From assembly GCA_039000515.1 (NCBI GenBank), contig JBCFYV010011164.1:35298021-35362020 (forward strand): DNA of 64,000 nucleotides, given 5' to 3'. Within the stretch, counting starts at the first letter, position 1. Every line of letters starts with the position of its first letter. Shown here in pieces: positions 34,104 to 44,299 of this stretch. Source of the stretch: Timema cristinae (lineage: Eukaryota; Arthropoda; Insecta; Phasmatodea; Timematidae). The notes under the pieces were generated by a model. The model did not search any database. It worked only from the letters and a program-made list of their open reading frames with translations, and had not been told where the DNA came from. Position numbers and translations under genes: made by a program.

Positions 34104-34321
34104 TCATTGGCCTAATACATCTAATCCACTTGGGGAAGGGGAGGGGGTGGACAGTGGTGAAAAAAAATTCTCAAGTAATAAGAATGAACAAATTTTGTAA
34201 ATACAAACAATTACCCTTCTTAGAGGGATTTATTTATAAAGAGGGTGCTATCACACAGGTCACATGTCTATTTCCCCCAGAGCGCTAACACCTACGGGCG
34301 CAACAAACATGGAGACGGGTT

Positions 34322-34335
34322 GTTGCCAGGGCAAC
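34322..34335. promoter_or_regulatory. X-box-like (RFX-type) palindrome
   Basis: GTTGCCAGGGCAAC is an inverted repeat with the same half-sites as the metazoan RFX X-box (GTNRCC-spacer-RGYAAC). A second half-site-like GGCAAC lies near 34520. Such boxes occur upstream of ciliary genes, but no gene is visible here, so function is only a possibility. Confidence 0.25.
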
Positions 34336-34947
34336 TAAGCTCTTGCAGGAATGTACTAGTAAGTTGATCCCTCCCCCACACTAAACATTAATTGGCCATC
34401 ACACACGGCTACCTACTGAAAGCGCACAGGCCAAATTTTGTACCTGCTTTGGAGTATATCAGAAGCTCACAAGGTGGGTGCATCAGAATCGCACCTTTGT
34501 TTGTAGTCCCTGAAATCCATATGGCAACACCGCTTGTTTACATTGGACTAACCTAACCCAGGCTAATCTAAACTAGCACCAAATAATGAAAAGTTAATAT
34601 GAGATTTCTCCCTCTTGTGTGACTTCAGTGTTCTCCATTAGGGTACGGCCAGACTGAGCGCGCGAGCGACTAAAATATAAAATAGAACACATTGGTTGTA
34701 ATGGGGGTGGCCACACTGGAGCGAGCGAGCGAGCGAGCGCGCGAGCGACTGAGCGCGCGCGCTTGAAAGATAGAACTGGTTCTATTTTTCAAGCGCGCGC
34801 GCTCGACCCGGTACAGTCTAGTTTACAGGCGCTAGGCAATATTATTGTATGTTGGTTCATTGAGTGCTGGGGAAACTTCTCATTTTGACATGATATTTGA
34901 CTTTTTTCTATCAGTGATAGGTTTAACACACTTGCTATTAATGGCCC

Positions 34948-35228
34948 GGTGACCTGGCGGTCTAGGGGTAAGGTGTCAGACTTCTGTGCTGGCGGCCGGG
35001 GTTCAATCCTCGGTCCCGGCACAGATTTATCTGATTTACAAACCCTTCCTTCACCTCTGACAAGACGTGTATTAATCACATCTTGTGAATGTGGGGAAAG
35101 CCAGGCCTCCACCGTGGTTCGGATTCCACGTTATACTGTAGGTCCTTCATTTCATCTCACAATCACCCTACCATTACACATTAGCGTAAGTGCATATAAC
35201 CCGAACGGGAAGTAAGATGCGGTGCTAA

Positions 35229-35259
<31 letters not shown>

Positions 35260-35262
35260 AAT
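34948..35262 (+). repeat. SINE-A nested in transposon copy 2 (counterpart of 15894-16213)
   Basis: It has an intact head with A and B boxes (GGTGACCTGGCGGTCTAGGG; GGGGTTCAATCC), body, hairpin (cccgaacggga, one mismatch) and an impure TAA tract. A roughly 10-bp insertion (gtgtattaatc) interrupts 'gacaagac...atcttgtgaatg'. That insertion is absent from the copy-1 counterpart. Confidence 0.9.
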
Positions 35263-35379
35263 GGCCTCATTTAATTGGTAAGACCATAAATAGTATAATG
35301 TATATATGTAAACCCGATATGTTAAATAAATTCAATATTATAATCAAAGTAGGCCTTTACAAATAAGAATCACCATTAG

Positions 35380-35520
35380 TTTGTAGAGAGTATGAAAAAA
35401 CCACAACAATAAATAGGTTTTAAAAATCACCTTCAGTTCACTGAGCCAAGATTCGAACCTTTGCCTCCTAGTCAAAAGCTATCGAGTGCAACGCACCATT
35501 CCGCCACTGGTGCGGCAAAT
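35380..35520 (-). repeat. SINE-C nested in transposon copy 2
   Basis: This is the reverse complement of the SINE-C in copy 1. The reversed B box 'ccaagattcgaacctttg' and A-box region 'cgcaccattccgccactg' are conserved. It confirms that SINE-C was present before the transposon duplicated. Confidence 0.6.
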
Positions 35521-35699
35521 CTGATTTTAAAACACTTCAGTACAGTACCATACGCATTTCTCAATTTATTAATTGGATGCACTTCTACTTTTTTCTTTTT
35601 TATAAATACACAATATTTTCTGTAAGAATTTTCGAGGAGCAGAGATGTACTAAGTGTGTTTGACAGATACATCTTCTCTAACTAGGGGGGGGGGGCGGG

Positions 35700-35974
35700 C
35701 GGTGACCTAGTGGTCTAGGGGTAAGGTGTCAGACTTCTGTGCTGGCAGCCGAGGTTCAATCCTCGGTCCGGCACAGATTTATCTTATTTCCAAACCCTTC
35801 CTTCACCTCTGACAAGACATCATGTGAATGTGGGGAATGCCAGGTCGCCACCGTGGTTCGGATTCCACGTTAAACTGTAGGTCCTTCATTTCATCTCACA
35901 ATAACCCTACCATTACACATTAGCGTAAGTGCGTATAACCCGAACGGGTAGTAAGACGCGGTGCTAATAATAAT
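35700..35974 (+). repeat. SINE-A nested in transposon copy 2 (counterpart of 15177-15466)
   Basis: This is a full-length copy preceded by a G-run (the reverse of the C-run in copy 1). It has single-base and short deletions relative to copy 1 ('ggtccggcac', 'gacatcatgtg'). The hairpin CCCGAACGGG is intact. Confidence 0.9.
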
Positions 35975-36163
35975 CTAACTAGGGTCCGCTAATTACGCGC
36001 TCGCTCGCTCGCGCGCTCGCCAGTTTGGCCACCCAGTCGCTTACGCGCTCGCTCGCTCGCGCGCTCGCTCGCTCGCGCGCTCGCTCGCACGCTTGTCAGT
36101 CTGGCCGAACCCTTACACACATGTTTTTCCCCAGCGCATTTTACAAGCCGTTCTGCCTATATA

Positions 36164-36167
36164 CATA

Positions 36168-36220
<53 letters not shown>

Positions 36221-36489
36221 GCACCGTGTCTTACTACCTGTACGGGTTATATGCACTTATATTAATGTGTAATGGTAGGGTGATTGTGAGATGAAATGGA
36301 GGACCTACAGTTTTAACGTGGGATCCGTACCACGGTGGAGGCCTGGCATTCCCCACATTCACAAGATATCTTGCCAGAGGTGAAGGAAGGGTTTGGCAAT
36401 CAGATAAATCTGTGCCTGGACTGAGGATTGAACCCCGCGACCCCAACACAGAAGTCCTAAACCTTATCCCTAGTTCGCCACGTTAACCT
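36164..36489 (-). repeat. SINE-A, full length, with (TTA)19-type tail
   Basis: The long TTA run (about 36165-36221) is followed by a diverged tail (accgtgtcttactacctgtacggg), body and a degraded head (ccctagttcgccacgttaacc). Flanking 'tatacatatatta' words on both sides suggest a target duplication. It begins only 50 bp after the end of transposon copy 2. Confidence 0.85.
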
Positions 36490-36499
36490 ATACATATAT

Positions 36500-36690
36500 T
36501 AATTACGCTACTAGAATAAGGATGGAGAAGTATAATTTTAGAGGAAACCAGCCCACACTTTCTTGGAGGGCGGACTGGAAACAATTTACGAAAAAAAAAA
36601 AGCCTTCAATACACCTTGCAGGGATACGAACCCTAACTTCCATATCACCAACAAACCAGACTAATGGGAGATTAACACTTAAGACACCCG
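36500..36690 (-). repeat. SINE-B, minus, half of a head-to-head pair
   Basis: Reversed body 'cccacactttcttggagggcggactgg' (in pieces) and reversed B box 'gggatacgaaccctaac' are followed by 'accagactaatggg'. It lacks the hairpin tail. Its head end abuts the next SINE-B, which reads in the opposite direction. Confidence 0.65.
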
Positions 36691-36696
36691 CATCAG

Positions 36697-36955
36697 CGGC
36701 CACATTGTCTAACCCGCTACTCTCGCAGTAGACTAGACTGCCGATGATGAGGAGATTAAGGTTCGAATCTCAAGCGGGTGTACTGAGGGTGGTTTTACCA
36801 AAATTGTTTTCCAGTCTTCCTTCACACTAATGCGGATACACTTCCTTAAAATATAGTTTTTCTCATCCCTAAAACCATTAGTGTAATTAGTATACATAAG
36901 CGTCTAGCCCGAACGGGTTGTAATACTCGTACATGACGCTAAAAATAAAACTTAA
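36697..36955 (+). repeat. SINE-B, plus, half of a head-to-head pair
   Basis: The head is 'agcggccacattgtctaacc', B box AAGGTTCGAATCTCAAG, then 'gggtgtactgagggtggtttt', the body, and a tail 'gcccgaacgggttgtaatac...gacgcta' with an insertion. The hairpin is intact. Confidence 0.8.
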
Positions 36956-37139
36956 CCTCGTGCCTACAGGCGTGGGTGACTAAATTATATATTTAACGAA
37001 AGTTTATTTGATTTAAAGGTCATTTTTTAAACTGGATGCGAGGAAATAATCTACTAGTACAGTCCTGTCAATCTTTGCTATCAGCCCACGAGACATCCCG
37101 GTAATTAACAATCCCCAGTGTGAAACGTATTTAATTTAA

Positions 37140-37675
37140 AACACCGTGATGTTCTCAGTTGTGTGGCTAATGTTTATAGCAATCATTGAGTGTGCGTGTG
37201 TTGAGGGGGTAGAATGGAATCACTCCCTCCTCCACAATCGAGCAGGATGCGATGTGTATTGATATTAAGTGGCGGTAGGAGTGCATGCAAAGGGTGCTAT
37301 GTTTCTCACACATAATATACCCCCCCCCTCCACACCCCTAGAATCAACCCACCCCTTTAAGTCACGCATGGCCGGACACCACTTCATCATTGTTTGCGAC
37401 GGAACATTTATACGCACGTTCGAGGGGGTTGAGGGGTGGAGATGATAGGGTTCAGCGGGAGGGGGGAAGGGGTGGTGAAGGAGGGTAAGTCCCGGGAACC
37501 AATACGAGAGTAATTATAACTAATCTAATTGTACTCGTCCAATAAGTTTCCGTGTTCTTTAGGCCCGCACGCATCGGCGTAGTAGCCGCACGTACGTTAT
37601 ACGTAGACGTATATAAAAGCTAAAGGATATTTTCCCCTCTTGCTTGATTGTTCAAATTACCTGAATATTCATCAT
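37140..37675. other. GC-richer, apparently low-copy stretch
   Basis: Between SINE clusters lies about 0.5 kb with C-runs, G-runs (37430-37480) and CpG-containing words (gcacgcatcggcg, cgcacgtacg). It ends in a strong TATA-like box. No open frame or repeat match was seen. It could be a promoter-proximal or conserved region. Confidence 0.3.
37610..37619 (+). promoter_or_regulatory. TATA-box-like motif
   Basis: TATATAAAAG, an excellent match to the RNA polymerase II TATA consensus, follows a CpG-containing tract (gccgcacgtacg). No downstream open frame or initiator is evident before SINE-B sequence begins at about 37680. In AT-rich DNA chance occurrence is likely. Confidence 0.25.
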
Positions 37676-37679
37676 TCAC

Positions 37680-37860
37680 GAGCTAAGGATGGAGATGGTA
37701 TAGGTTAAAGGCAGTGTAACCACATTTGCAAGACGGAGGAATGGGAAACCTTTAAGGGGGGGGGGGGGGGGGGGACACTCAGAACACACTGTCGAGAGTA
37801 AAATATCGATCTCCTCGTAACCAACACTCCAGTCTATTGTGCGAGTGATGCCATCAATGT
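37680..37860 (-). repeat. SINE-B, minus, with an 18-base G-run
   Basis: The reversed body (aaccacatttgcaagacgg) is followed by a poly-G tract at about 37757-37774, then 'gatctcctcgtaacc' and head traces. The poly-G sits where other copies have a short T/A-rich spacer. Confidence 0.65.
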
Positions 37861-37889
37861 GGATACTATTTACACTGATGAAGAAGGTA

Positions 37890-37985
37890 GGTGTTTAAGG
37901 GAGTATACCTGTGTTTGCGTGAAGGGAGACCGGGCGTATATTTCAGAAAAAAAACTCACTAAATACACAAAATTAGAATTTGAAC
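37890..37985 (-). repeat. SINE-B fragment, minus, head-to-head with the next copy
   Basis: Short reversed body 'acctgtgtttgcgtgaaggg' and 'ttagaatttgaac' (reversed B box) stop exactly where the following plus-strand copy begins. Confidence 0.6.
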
Positions 37986-38240
37986 AGCCACTTCAGTAGC
38001 CGCATGGTCTAAGGCACTGCTCTCGCAGTAGACTAGACTGCTGATTTCGGGAAGATCAGGGTTCAAATCTCGGTCGTGTGTACTTAGTGCGGTTTTCCCC
38101 AAATTATTTTATACTATTTTTTCCCACGCAAATGTGGGTAAACTTCCTACTAATATAACCTCCCTAATCCCTAAAGCCATCAACATAATTAGTATATAAA
38201 CGTAAACCCTGACGGGTAGTAAGATGCGGTGGTACATTTA
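37986..38240 (+). repeat. SINE-B, full length
   Basis: The head is CCACTTCAGTAGCCGCATGG with 'tctaaggcactgctctcgc' and B box CAGGGTTCAAATCTCGG. The body and tail 'ccctgacgggtagtaagatgcggtggta' follow. One base of the hairpin is changed. Confidence 0.85.
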
Positions 38241-38269
38241 AAAAATAAAAAGGATTGAACCTCACAACA

Positions 38270-38492
38270 TCGGCAATGAACACAAGATGAGGTTGACGAG
38301 TGCACTGATGTAGGTTCAAGATTCTAATCCTAACTGGGAGCTATAAAAACTGAATTTCCATAATTTGATCATGAATTGTGTTATCTGTTAATTTTTCATG
38401 TAAATACGGGTACACCCTCTTTAAGCTACCTATTCTTACCTCTTTTGTAAAGTTGTCAGTAGCCTTTGCATTACTCACCCTTTTTCAAACCA

Positions 38493-38526
<34 letters not shown>

Positions 38527-38720
38527 AAGCTAGCTATTTTTTATAGTAACGATTATGTAAGAATTCAAATCCCAACGTGGCACACTAAGATTTTTTTTTT
38601 TCTAAAATGGTTTTTCACTTTTCCTCTACGAGAATGGGGATGCACTTCCTCTAAACTCTCGCTTCATATTCCTTGTCTTACTTGTGTAAATATGGGGACA
38701 ATGCGAATGGCTAATAAGTA
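38270..38720 (+). repeat. Two degraded SINE-B copies separated by a poly-A run
   Basis: The first (about 38270-38460) shows a B-box-like 'gttcaagattctaatcc' and 'gtaaatacgggtacaccctc'. A 31-base A-run follows (38494-38524). The second (about 38530-38720) shows 'agaattcaaatcccaac', a T-run, and 'ctctacgagaatggggatgcacttcctctaa' in pieces. Neither has a clean tail. Confidence 0.55.
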
Positions 38721-39289
38721 AACGTTCTTGTTTGAACATACAGATTAAAAAAACAAACAGTGTATATTATTATACGTCTATGTCAAGCTCGAAAGAAACG
38801 TAGTCGGCTGTCATGTTAATGTTCATAGGAAGGGGATGGGAGAACCTAATTAGCAGTCATTACACATTAGTACTATCAAACATCAACCCGTCATTAGTCT
38901 GGAAAGTAATAGCTCAAATTGACGACGAAGAAGATGATAACGATAACACAAATTTAGATTATTGCTGGCTAACTCCAGAGGCATATTACATTTTGGGAGC
39001 TAAGGACTGATGCAATTATTTCTTGAAAGGCTCTTCCCTTTATTTTGTTAGATTGATAGAAATAAAAAACCTGTGGCTATTTTTAATTTTTTTTATGCAT
39101 TTGTATCTCTTATATAAAACGGTTTCTACCATATAAGTGGGAACGTGGTGTAACAAACATTGATGATTGCCTAAATCCCCATATGCTACTAATACTCGTA
39201 CCTCTACAAAGATAAATCTATAATAACAATGAAATTGTGAATCTTTATTACTTTATTTTAAAGGAAGTTAATAGAATGAGTAACCATTC
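38721..39289. other. AT-rich DNA with one unassigned open frame
   Basis: The 65-codon frame at 38813-39010 has an acidic DDEEDDNDN patch but no recognisable domain or splice context, so I do not call a gene. Confidence 0.3.
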
Positions 39290-39299
39290 GTAGTCTAGA

Positions 39300-39381
39300 T
39301 ATTATTATTATTATTATTATTATATTATTACTATTATTATTATTAGCACCGCGTCTTACTACCCGTTCCGGTTATACGCAT
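39300..39381 (-). repeat. SINE tail only, extreme 5' truncation with 10-bp TSD
   Basis: Only (TTA)n and about 35 bp of the shared tail (gcaccgcgtcttactacccg...) remain. The direct repeat GTAGTCTAGA (39290-39299 and 39382-39391) proves that it is an insertion, not a decayed longer copy. The family (A or B) cannot be told because only the shared tail is present. Confidence 0.9.
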
Positions 39382-39391
39382 GTAGTCTAGA

Positions 39392-42300
39392 AAATAGTCA
39401 TGAAACCCAACAATGGAAATACCTGTTAAATGTTCACTGACCTTAATTTTGGATATCTAACTAGAAGATAACTACTGATAGAGGACCGCCATCATTGTGA
39501 AATTTCACTAAACACCCCATATAGCGTTTATATGGGCTCGTCTGTCTTGGGGAATTATTTCTATTTTTTTTTGAATTATTGTTTACTAATAATATTAATT
39601 AAAATGTTCAATCATTTGGTAAGACCGTATATTCGGGAAGCTTCGTACGAGATCGGGATGGTCTTTCTTTAGATTACAATCCATAGAAGAGTGCGGTATG
39701 AATGATGGCTCGGATAGTGTAATAAACGTTGTATTAGGTCAGTTTTGTTGACTTTGACTATTTGTTTATTGACGATATATTTCATTCTTAATGACTGGAT
39801 ACAGTTTAATTTTATTCGTTAATTTAAGATTATTTGAAGAAACTTTCATAAGTAATAGTTGTGTTCTAGTTTATTTAGTACTCATCACTATGTTCTGATT
39901 GGACTAACATTTGGGGAACACAATCCCAGAAGGTTTTTTCAAGAACTCTCTTAAATTTTACGCCTCTAAGCGGTGTAACAAAATGCGTAAATAAAGCCAA
40001 CATTAACAATCAGCTCAGCGTCAAGTGTTCGTAATCATCGGAGGAAGGAAGTTGTAGGATGATCTTTCATACCATTTCATATCACCCTAACAGGTATTTT
40101 GTCAACAATTCTACATTTACTAGTAAGAGTAAGAATTTCAAATATTATCACCATTAAGAAGATTTTACCAAACATAAGTTTGAGAAATCCTTATGAACTA
40201 AAGTTGTGATTCTAGGTTATTGCATTCGTTTCTACTAGTAGAATTAACTTTAACAAATTTTATAGCTTGTTTCATATTATCTAGCCCTAATCTGTATTTA
40301 TTACGTAATTTAAAACTAAAGGGGGTCAAATAAGTTAGAGATCATATTTATAATTCACTTACGCACCAACTTATAACTCGAACGGTTAGTAAGATGCGGT
40401 GGTAAAACCAAAAAACTTAAGCGGCAATTTTGTAGCTATATTAGAAAACACTAAATTATTTAAATAACTAAACGTCTGGGGGAGGGCAGCAGGATGGAAT
40501 TCCTAAATAGCTCACTACAAGTTTACTAGGGTGCAACCAAATAACAATGTTAAGCTAAAATCTTAATAAAATTACATTTAAGTTAGTGATAGATACAAAG
40601 TAAATTTAATAATTATATTGACTTCCTGTTGGTGTCATAGCAAATATATTTATTATTATAGGGTAAAATACCCTTGATTTATATGCTAAGAAATTTTTAG
40701 CCTTATGTTATTTTGGTAGGTTTTTGTGTGAAGTATATCAAACGCGTAGTAATTTTGAAAATTAATTTGGTTGAATCTAAATAACTTTATACCTGTTTAA
40801 TTTTATATTTGCACTGTAGTTTGTCACGAAAAATTACATACACTGGTTTGAATTTGACAAAGTATTTTATGACGAATAGCTCACAACTAATTAATTAAGA
40901 AAATATTTCTGATTCCAAATTTAAAAGAAATCCAACTTAGGTTTGATGGAATATTCGGCCCTATTATTCATTAAGAGCGAAATTCTTTTTTTTTCTGCCA
41001 AACTTTGATAAATATTCGGTTTTCTAACACTTATACACACAACCATTTAAGCAAATTTTGATTATAAAATAATTTTTTTTCGTGAAAAAAATTTAAATTA
41101 TTTTAAACAATTCTTATAAAACTTATCAAATTTAATTAATTCAAATTTTTATTTACTCAATCATTAATGGTTTGAAAGATTAGATTAAGCTCGATAAAAT
41201 ATTTTAAATATTTGGCACCAAAATAATGTTACTACGAACAAAGATATTATTTACGCACGTGGTGTTTTTACTTAGATACATACTTACCTACATACATACA
41301 TATGAAACCTCCTTTACCTAACTAATCAAAATAGAAAGCTCAAACAGTAAAAAAATACTAACACAATCAGAGTGAGTTGCTTGAGTAATTGTTTCAATTG
41401 TCTGAGTGCAAACACCTGAAACTCAGAGCACGCAACTCATCTGGTTGCAGGAGTGATTGTTAGACAGCCGTCCTCATAAATATATAGATTCCCGAAAAGA
41501 ATTAAATATAAATAACAAAATAAGCAAACAAACAAATATCCTAAGGGTATTTTCCACTATTGATAATATTAAAGAAAGAAGAAAAAAAGCCTTTTTTATA
41601 TTTATTCATAGAAGAGATAATTGAATATATGTATATATGTATTTCAACAGATAAAACCGTATATGATGGTATAACAAAAACAAAATTATGATAGTAGTAA
41701 AGTGTGTAAATATATAACCATGTATATGAAAGTTATATATAAAGACAATACCAAAGTTAAATATAGCATTACATTTAAAAATTAGCAAGGGAAAATAAAC
41801 ATTATCACATTCCACAAAGACTTGCTAGTTAAGTTACGTTAAATAGCCTCTAAAAAATATATTTACAAATGTATATCTATCTCCACAAGACGCATACATG
41901 TAGATAAACAGTTATTTAAACCAGACAAGATTCAAAGTAAGTCATCAAGAGTTCTATCATCAGTCAAAAAGACTTCAATACATATTCCCATTTTACAAGA
42001 AAACATTTCCAATTAAAATACGTAATATAGTGAAAATACTAAATAACTCACCAGAGTAATTTCAAAATAACAAGATAAACTTTCCCATTATTGTAAACGA
42101 ACGAATGAAAATCCATTAAAGTAATATTCATTAGCAACAAACAAAATTATACCTTACTATCATGACTTCTTTCGTCTATCTTTCAAGACAAAAAGTAATT
42201 TACAAACAAAAATTAGAAAAATAAATATAAGTTTCAACATCATAATCTTTGAATAATTTTATATTATCACCAAATTTAATTTTAGTCTATGATTTCAATG

Positions 42301-42419
42301 ATTATTAAATTATTAAAAAAAGCAGAAAGGTGAATTTAGAAAAGGTTACATAAAATAATATATATATTTACGCTGAAAATAAATTTGTTCTTACATTTTA
42401 AATACTTGTAGCCACGACT
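39392..42419. other. 3 kb AT-rich DNA with one SINE tail scrap
   Basis: A diverged plus-strand copy of the shared tail (ttataactcgaacggttag then taagatgcggtggta) lies at about 40365-40407. Otherwise I see no gene or repeat structure. Confidence 0.45.
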
Positions 42420-42840
42420 ACGTACTTTTCAATCTAGTGTCAAGTCCAAGAGTGCCAGACATGTTGCCATACTGGCATCATATATGCTTAAAAGCCCAGA
42501 AAAACATGGAAGGAGAGGATCAAGGTGGGGGAACATATTAGGATCATAAAGGGGGGGATACGCGTGACAAACTTAGCTTCGATAGCAAACTCAAAAGCAC
42601 TAGAATGTTCTCGGATAGAGTGTAACAAGCATCACTTCCTTTCTTAAGTTCTTAGGAAAGTTTTGATATGTAGCGAACTCTAGTGGCCGCTGTTTGAACC
42701 TAGCTGGACTTGGTCAGTCCATCACGTAGTGTGGTTATTCTTGGTTATATTTCGTTGTCTCGCTAAACTGTTGTCAAGAGGCGCTGGGATGATGAAATGG
42801 GGTAAGTTATTTATTTCCCTCCGACTTATATCGTCTTTAA
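42420..42840. other. Low-repeat, GC-richer stretch with an exon-like end
   Basis: This roughly 0.4-kb stretch has balanced composition and no SINE or TIR features. It ends in ATGATGAAATGG followed by GGTAAGTTATT (near 42790-42812), which looks like an initiator codon region followed by a consensus 5' splice donor. It might be a 5' exon, but with nothing else to support it this is speculative. Confidence 0.2.
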
Positions 42841-42855
42841 TTGTAGCCAAATGCT

Positions 42856-42932
42856 ACAAATACATACATACATAATTACATACATATCTACACACATACA
42901 TGCATACATACATACATACATACATACATACA

Positions 42933-42964
<32 letters not shown>

Positions 42965-43113
42965 CATACATACATACTACATACATACATACATACATAC
43001 ATACATACATACATACATACATACATAACATACATACATACATACATACATATATACACATACATACATGCATACATACATGCATAACATACATACATAC
43101 ATACAATACATTT
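42856..43113. repeat. (CATA)n microsatellite, about 250 bp
   Basis: CATA/TACA repeats are interrupted by a few variants (tatcta, catgcata, catatac, cataacata). Open frames in all three frames of both strands are translations of the repeat (YIHT / CMYV) and not genes. Confidence 0.97.
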
Positions 43114-43444
43114 ATATTTACATTTACATTAAATTACATACCATACGAGTTCATAATGCATTCATTTTCCGTTTAAACCAACTTAAAAATTTTCATAGTT
43201 CATATGAGAAAATAAAAACGACCCAGTAATGGCTTCATTCCCGACGATTAAACTAATTTTCATCCATTCTGTACTTTTAAATTTTAATCAACTAATATAC
43301 CTTAACTCATTTGTATGATGTGTTTAAGGTCCACTAAATAGAAATGATCTTTTTTTTTTTTTTTTTGACCGCCATATATTAGTCATGTGGCGCATAAATA
43401 ATTTTAAAAGTTTTTTTCCCCTTCTGCCCTCTAGAAGACGTTTG

Positions 43445-43448
<4 letters not shown>

Positions 43449-43476
<28 letters not shown>

Positions 43477-43512
43477 GCACGGTGTCTTACTACTCGTTCG
43501 GTTCATACGTAC
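43449..43512 (-). repeat. SINE tail fragment with (TTA)n
   Basis: (TTA)11 is followed by a diverged shared tail 'gcacggtgtcttactactcgttcggttcatacg' (in pieces). The body is absent. No TSD was recognised. Confidence 0.7.
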
Positions 43513-43829
43513 CGATTGATGAAGAATTGACATTTGAGATTTCGTAAGGGGTATAATTATTAGACCTAAGAATTGAAATTTTGACGTATGGTCCACCATT
43601 TGTGGATACAATGCAGACTTTTTACTACATTTGTTTATTTGAATGTCTGAATTAACCTATTTATAATGGATATAATGTAGGATTTTGGTCGGTGTAATGC
43701 AGATAATTTTAAGGGATACAATACAGACTGTAAACATGTGATATTAGTTTGAAAATAGTCATAATGGAGCCCATTCAAAGTAGATACAATGCAGTCGTAT
43801 CGGTGTATAGTAATACTAGTGGAGGGGTT

Positions 43830-44035
43830 TGTACAGTGGTGTAAACATCAAGCTTGTCTATTCTGGTTTGTATGTGATGAGAAGGTTTGGGTTTGAATCC
43901 TGGGCTGGTGAACTGAAGCTATAATTTCCAAAATTCGTTCACACCCTCTCTTCACCCCTAATCAGGTACACTTACCCTAAATACAAATTTCACGATTCCT
44001 ACCCCATAGGTGTAAAAGTATAAATAACAATCACT
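43830..44035 (+). repeat. SINE-B-like copy, diverged head
   Basis: B box TGGGTTTGAATCCTGGG, then 'tgaactgaagctataatttcc' and the body 'tcttcacccctaatcaggtacacttaccctaaat' (in pieces). The tail hairpin is not preserved. The post-B-box words recall SINE-C, so this may be a C/B intermediate. Confidence 0.5.
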
Positions 44036-44159
44036 ATCATCTAAACTTGACATTCTGAATTTAAACATATTTTTTTGTTGGTACATTTGATTATAATAGT
44101 TTTTCTACCGTAAATCACGTTTTTCTGCCTGCTTGGGCCATTCTTATATTTACAAATGC

Positions 44160-44295
44160 ATTAGAAGATATGAGAAAGGTAGAATTTAAAGGAAGTGTAC
44201 CAGAATATTAGTAGAGTAAAAATGGAAAACAATTTTTTCTAAACATCTAATTACACCCGGGTCGTATTCAAATCCTAATATTCTAGTAAAACTAA
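44160..44295 (-). repeat. SINE-B fragment, minus
   Basis: Reversed body 'aaaggtagaatttaaaggaagtgtacc' and reversed B box 'acccgggtcgtattcaaatcc' (in pieces). It forms a loose inverted pair with the copy at 43830. Confidence 0.55.
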
Positions 44296-44299
44296 ACAA

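Larger units (their letters stand above)
33840..34630. other. Moderately GC-richer, non-repetitive stretch
   Basis: Between two repeat blocks lies about 0.8 kb with CpG-containing words (tcgcgcacgtcgacggg near 33970) and no SINE boxes or TIRs. It holds a GGTTAG-type patch and an X-box-like palindrome listed separately. It could be low-copy or regulatory DNA, but no exon is demonstrable. Confidence 0.3.
34641..36112. mobile_element. TTA-flanked non-autonomous DNA transposon carrying three SINEs, copy 2 (inverted)
   Basis: TTA at 34638-34640 and 36113-36115 flanks GGGTACGGCCAGACTG and, reverse-complemented, GGGTTCGGCCAGACTG. The whole stretch is the reverse complement of 15070-16520, with the same SINE-A/SINE-C/SINE-A cargo. 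Small differences include an extra short insertion near 35065 in the first SINE-A, a shorter and impure TAA tract, and a longer GCTCGCTCGC block near the right end. Flanks beyond TTA differ from copy 1, arguing for separate transposition rather than segmental duplication. Confidence 0.87.

Noticed and set aside
34789..35215. Conserved 77-107 codon frames also present at 16138-16371
   Set aside because: They are translations of a SINE-A and the edge of the TTA-flanked transposon. The conservation is explained by transposon duplication.
38813..39010. 65-codon frame with acidic patch as a small gene
   Set aside because: There is no domain, no splice sites, no conserved partner in the window and only chance-level length.
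42665..42690. CTCF-like motif (ctctagtggccgctg)
   Set aside because: It contains only part of the consensus and lacks the GGC-rich half, so it is not supportable.
42826..43106. Three open frames of 72-90 codons
   Set aside because: They are translations of the (CATA)n microsatellite in different frames.
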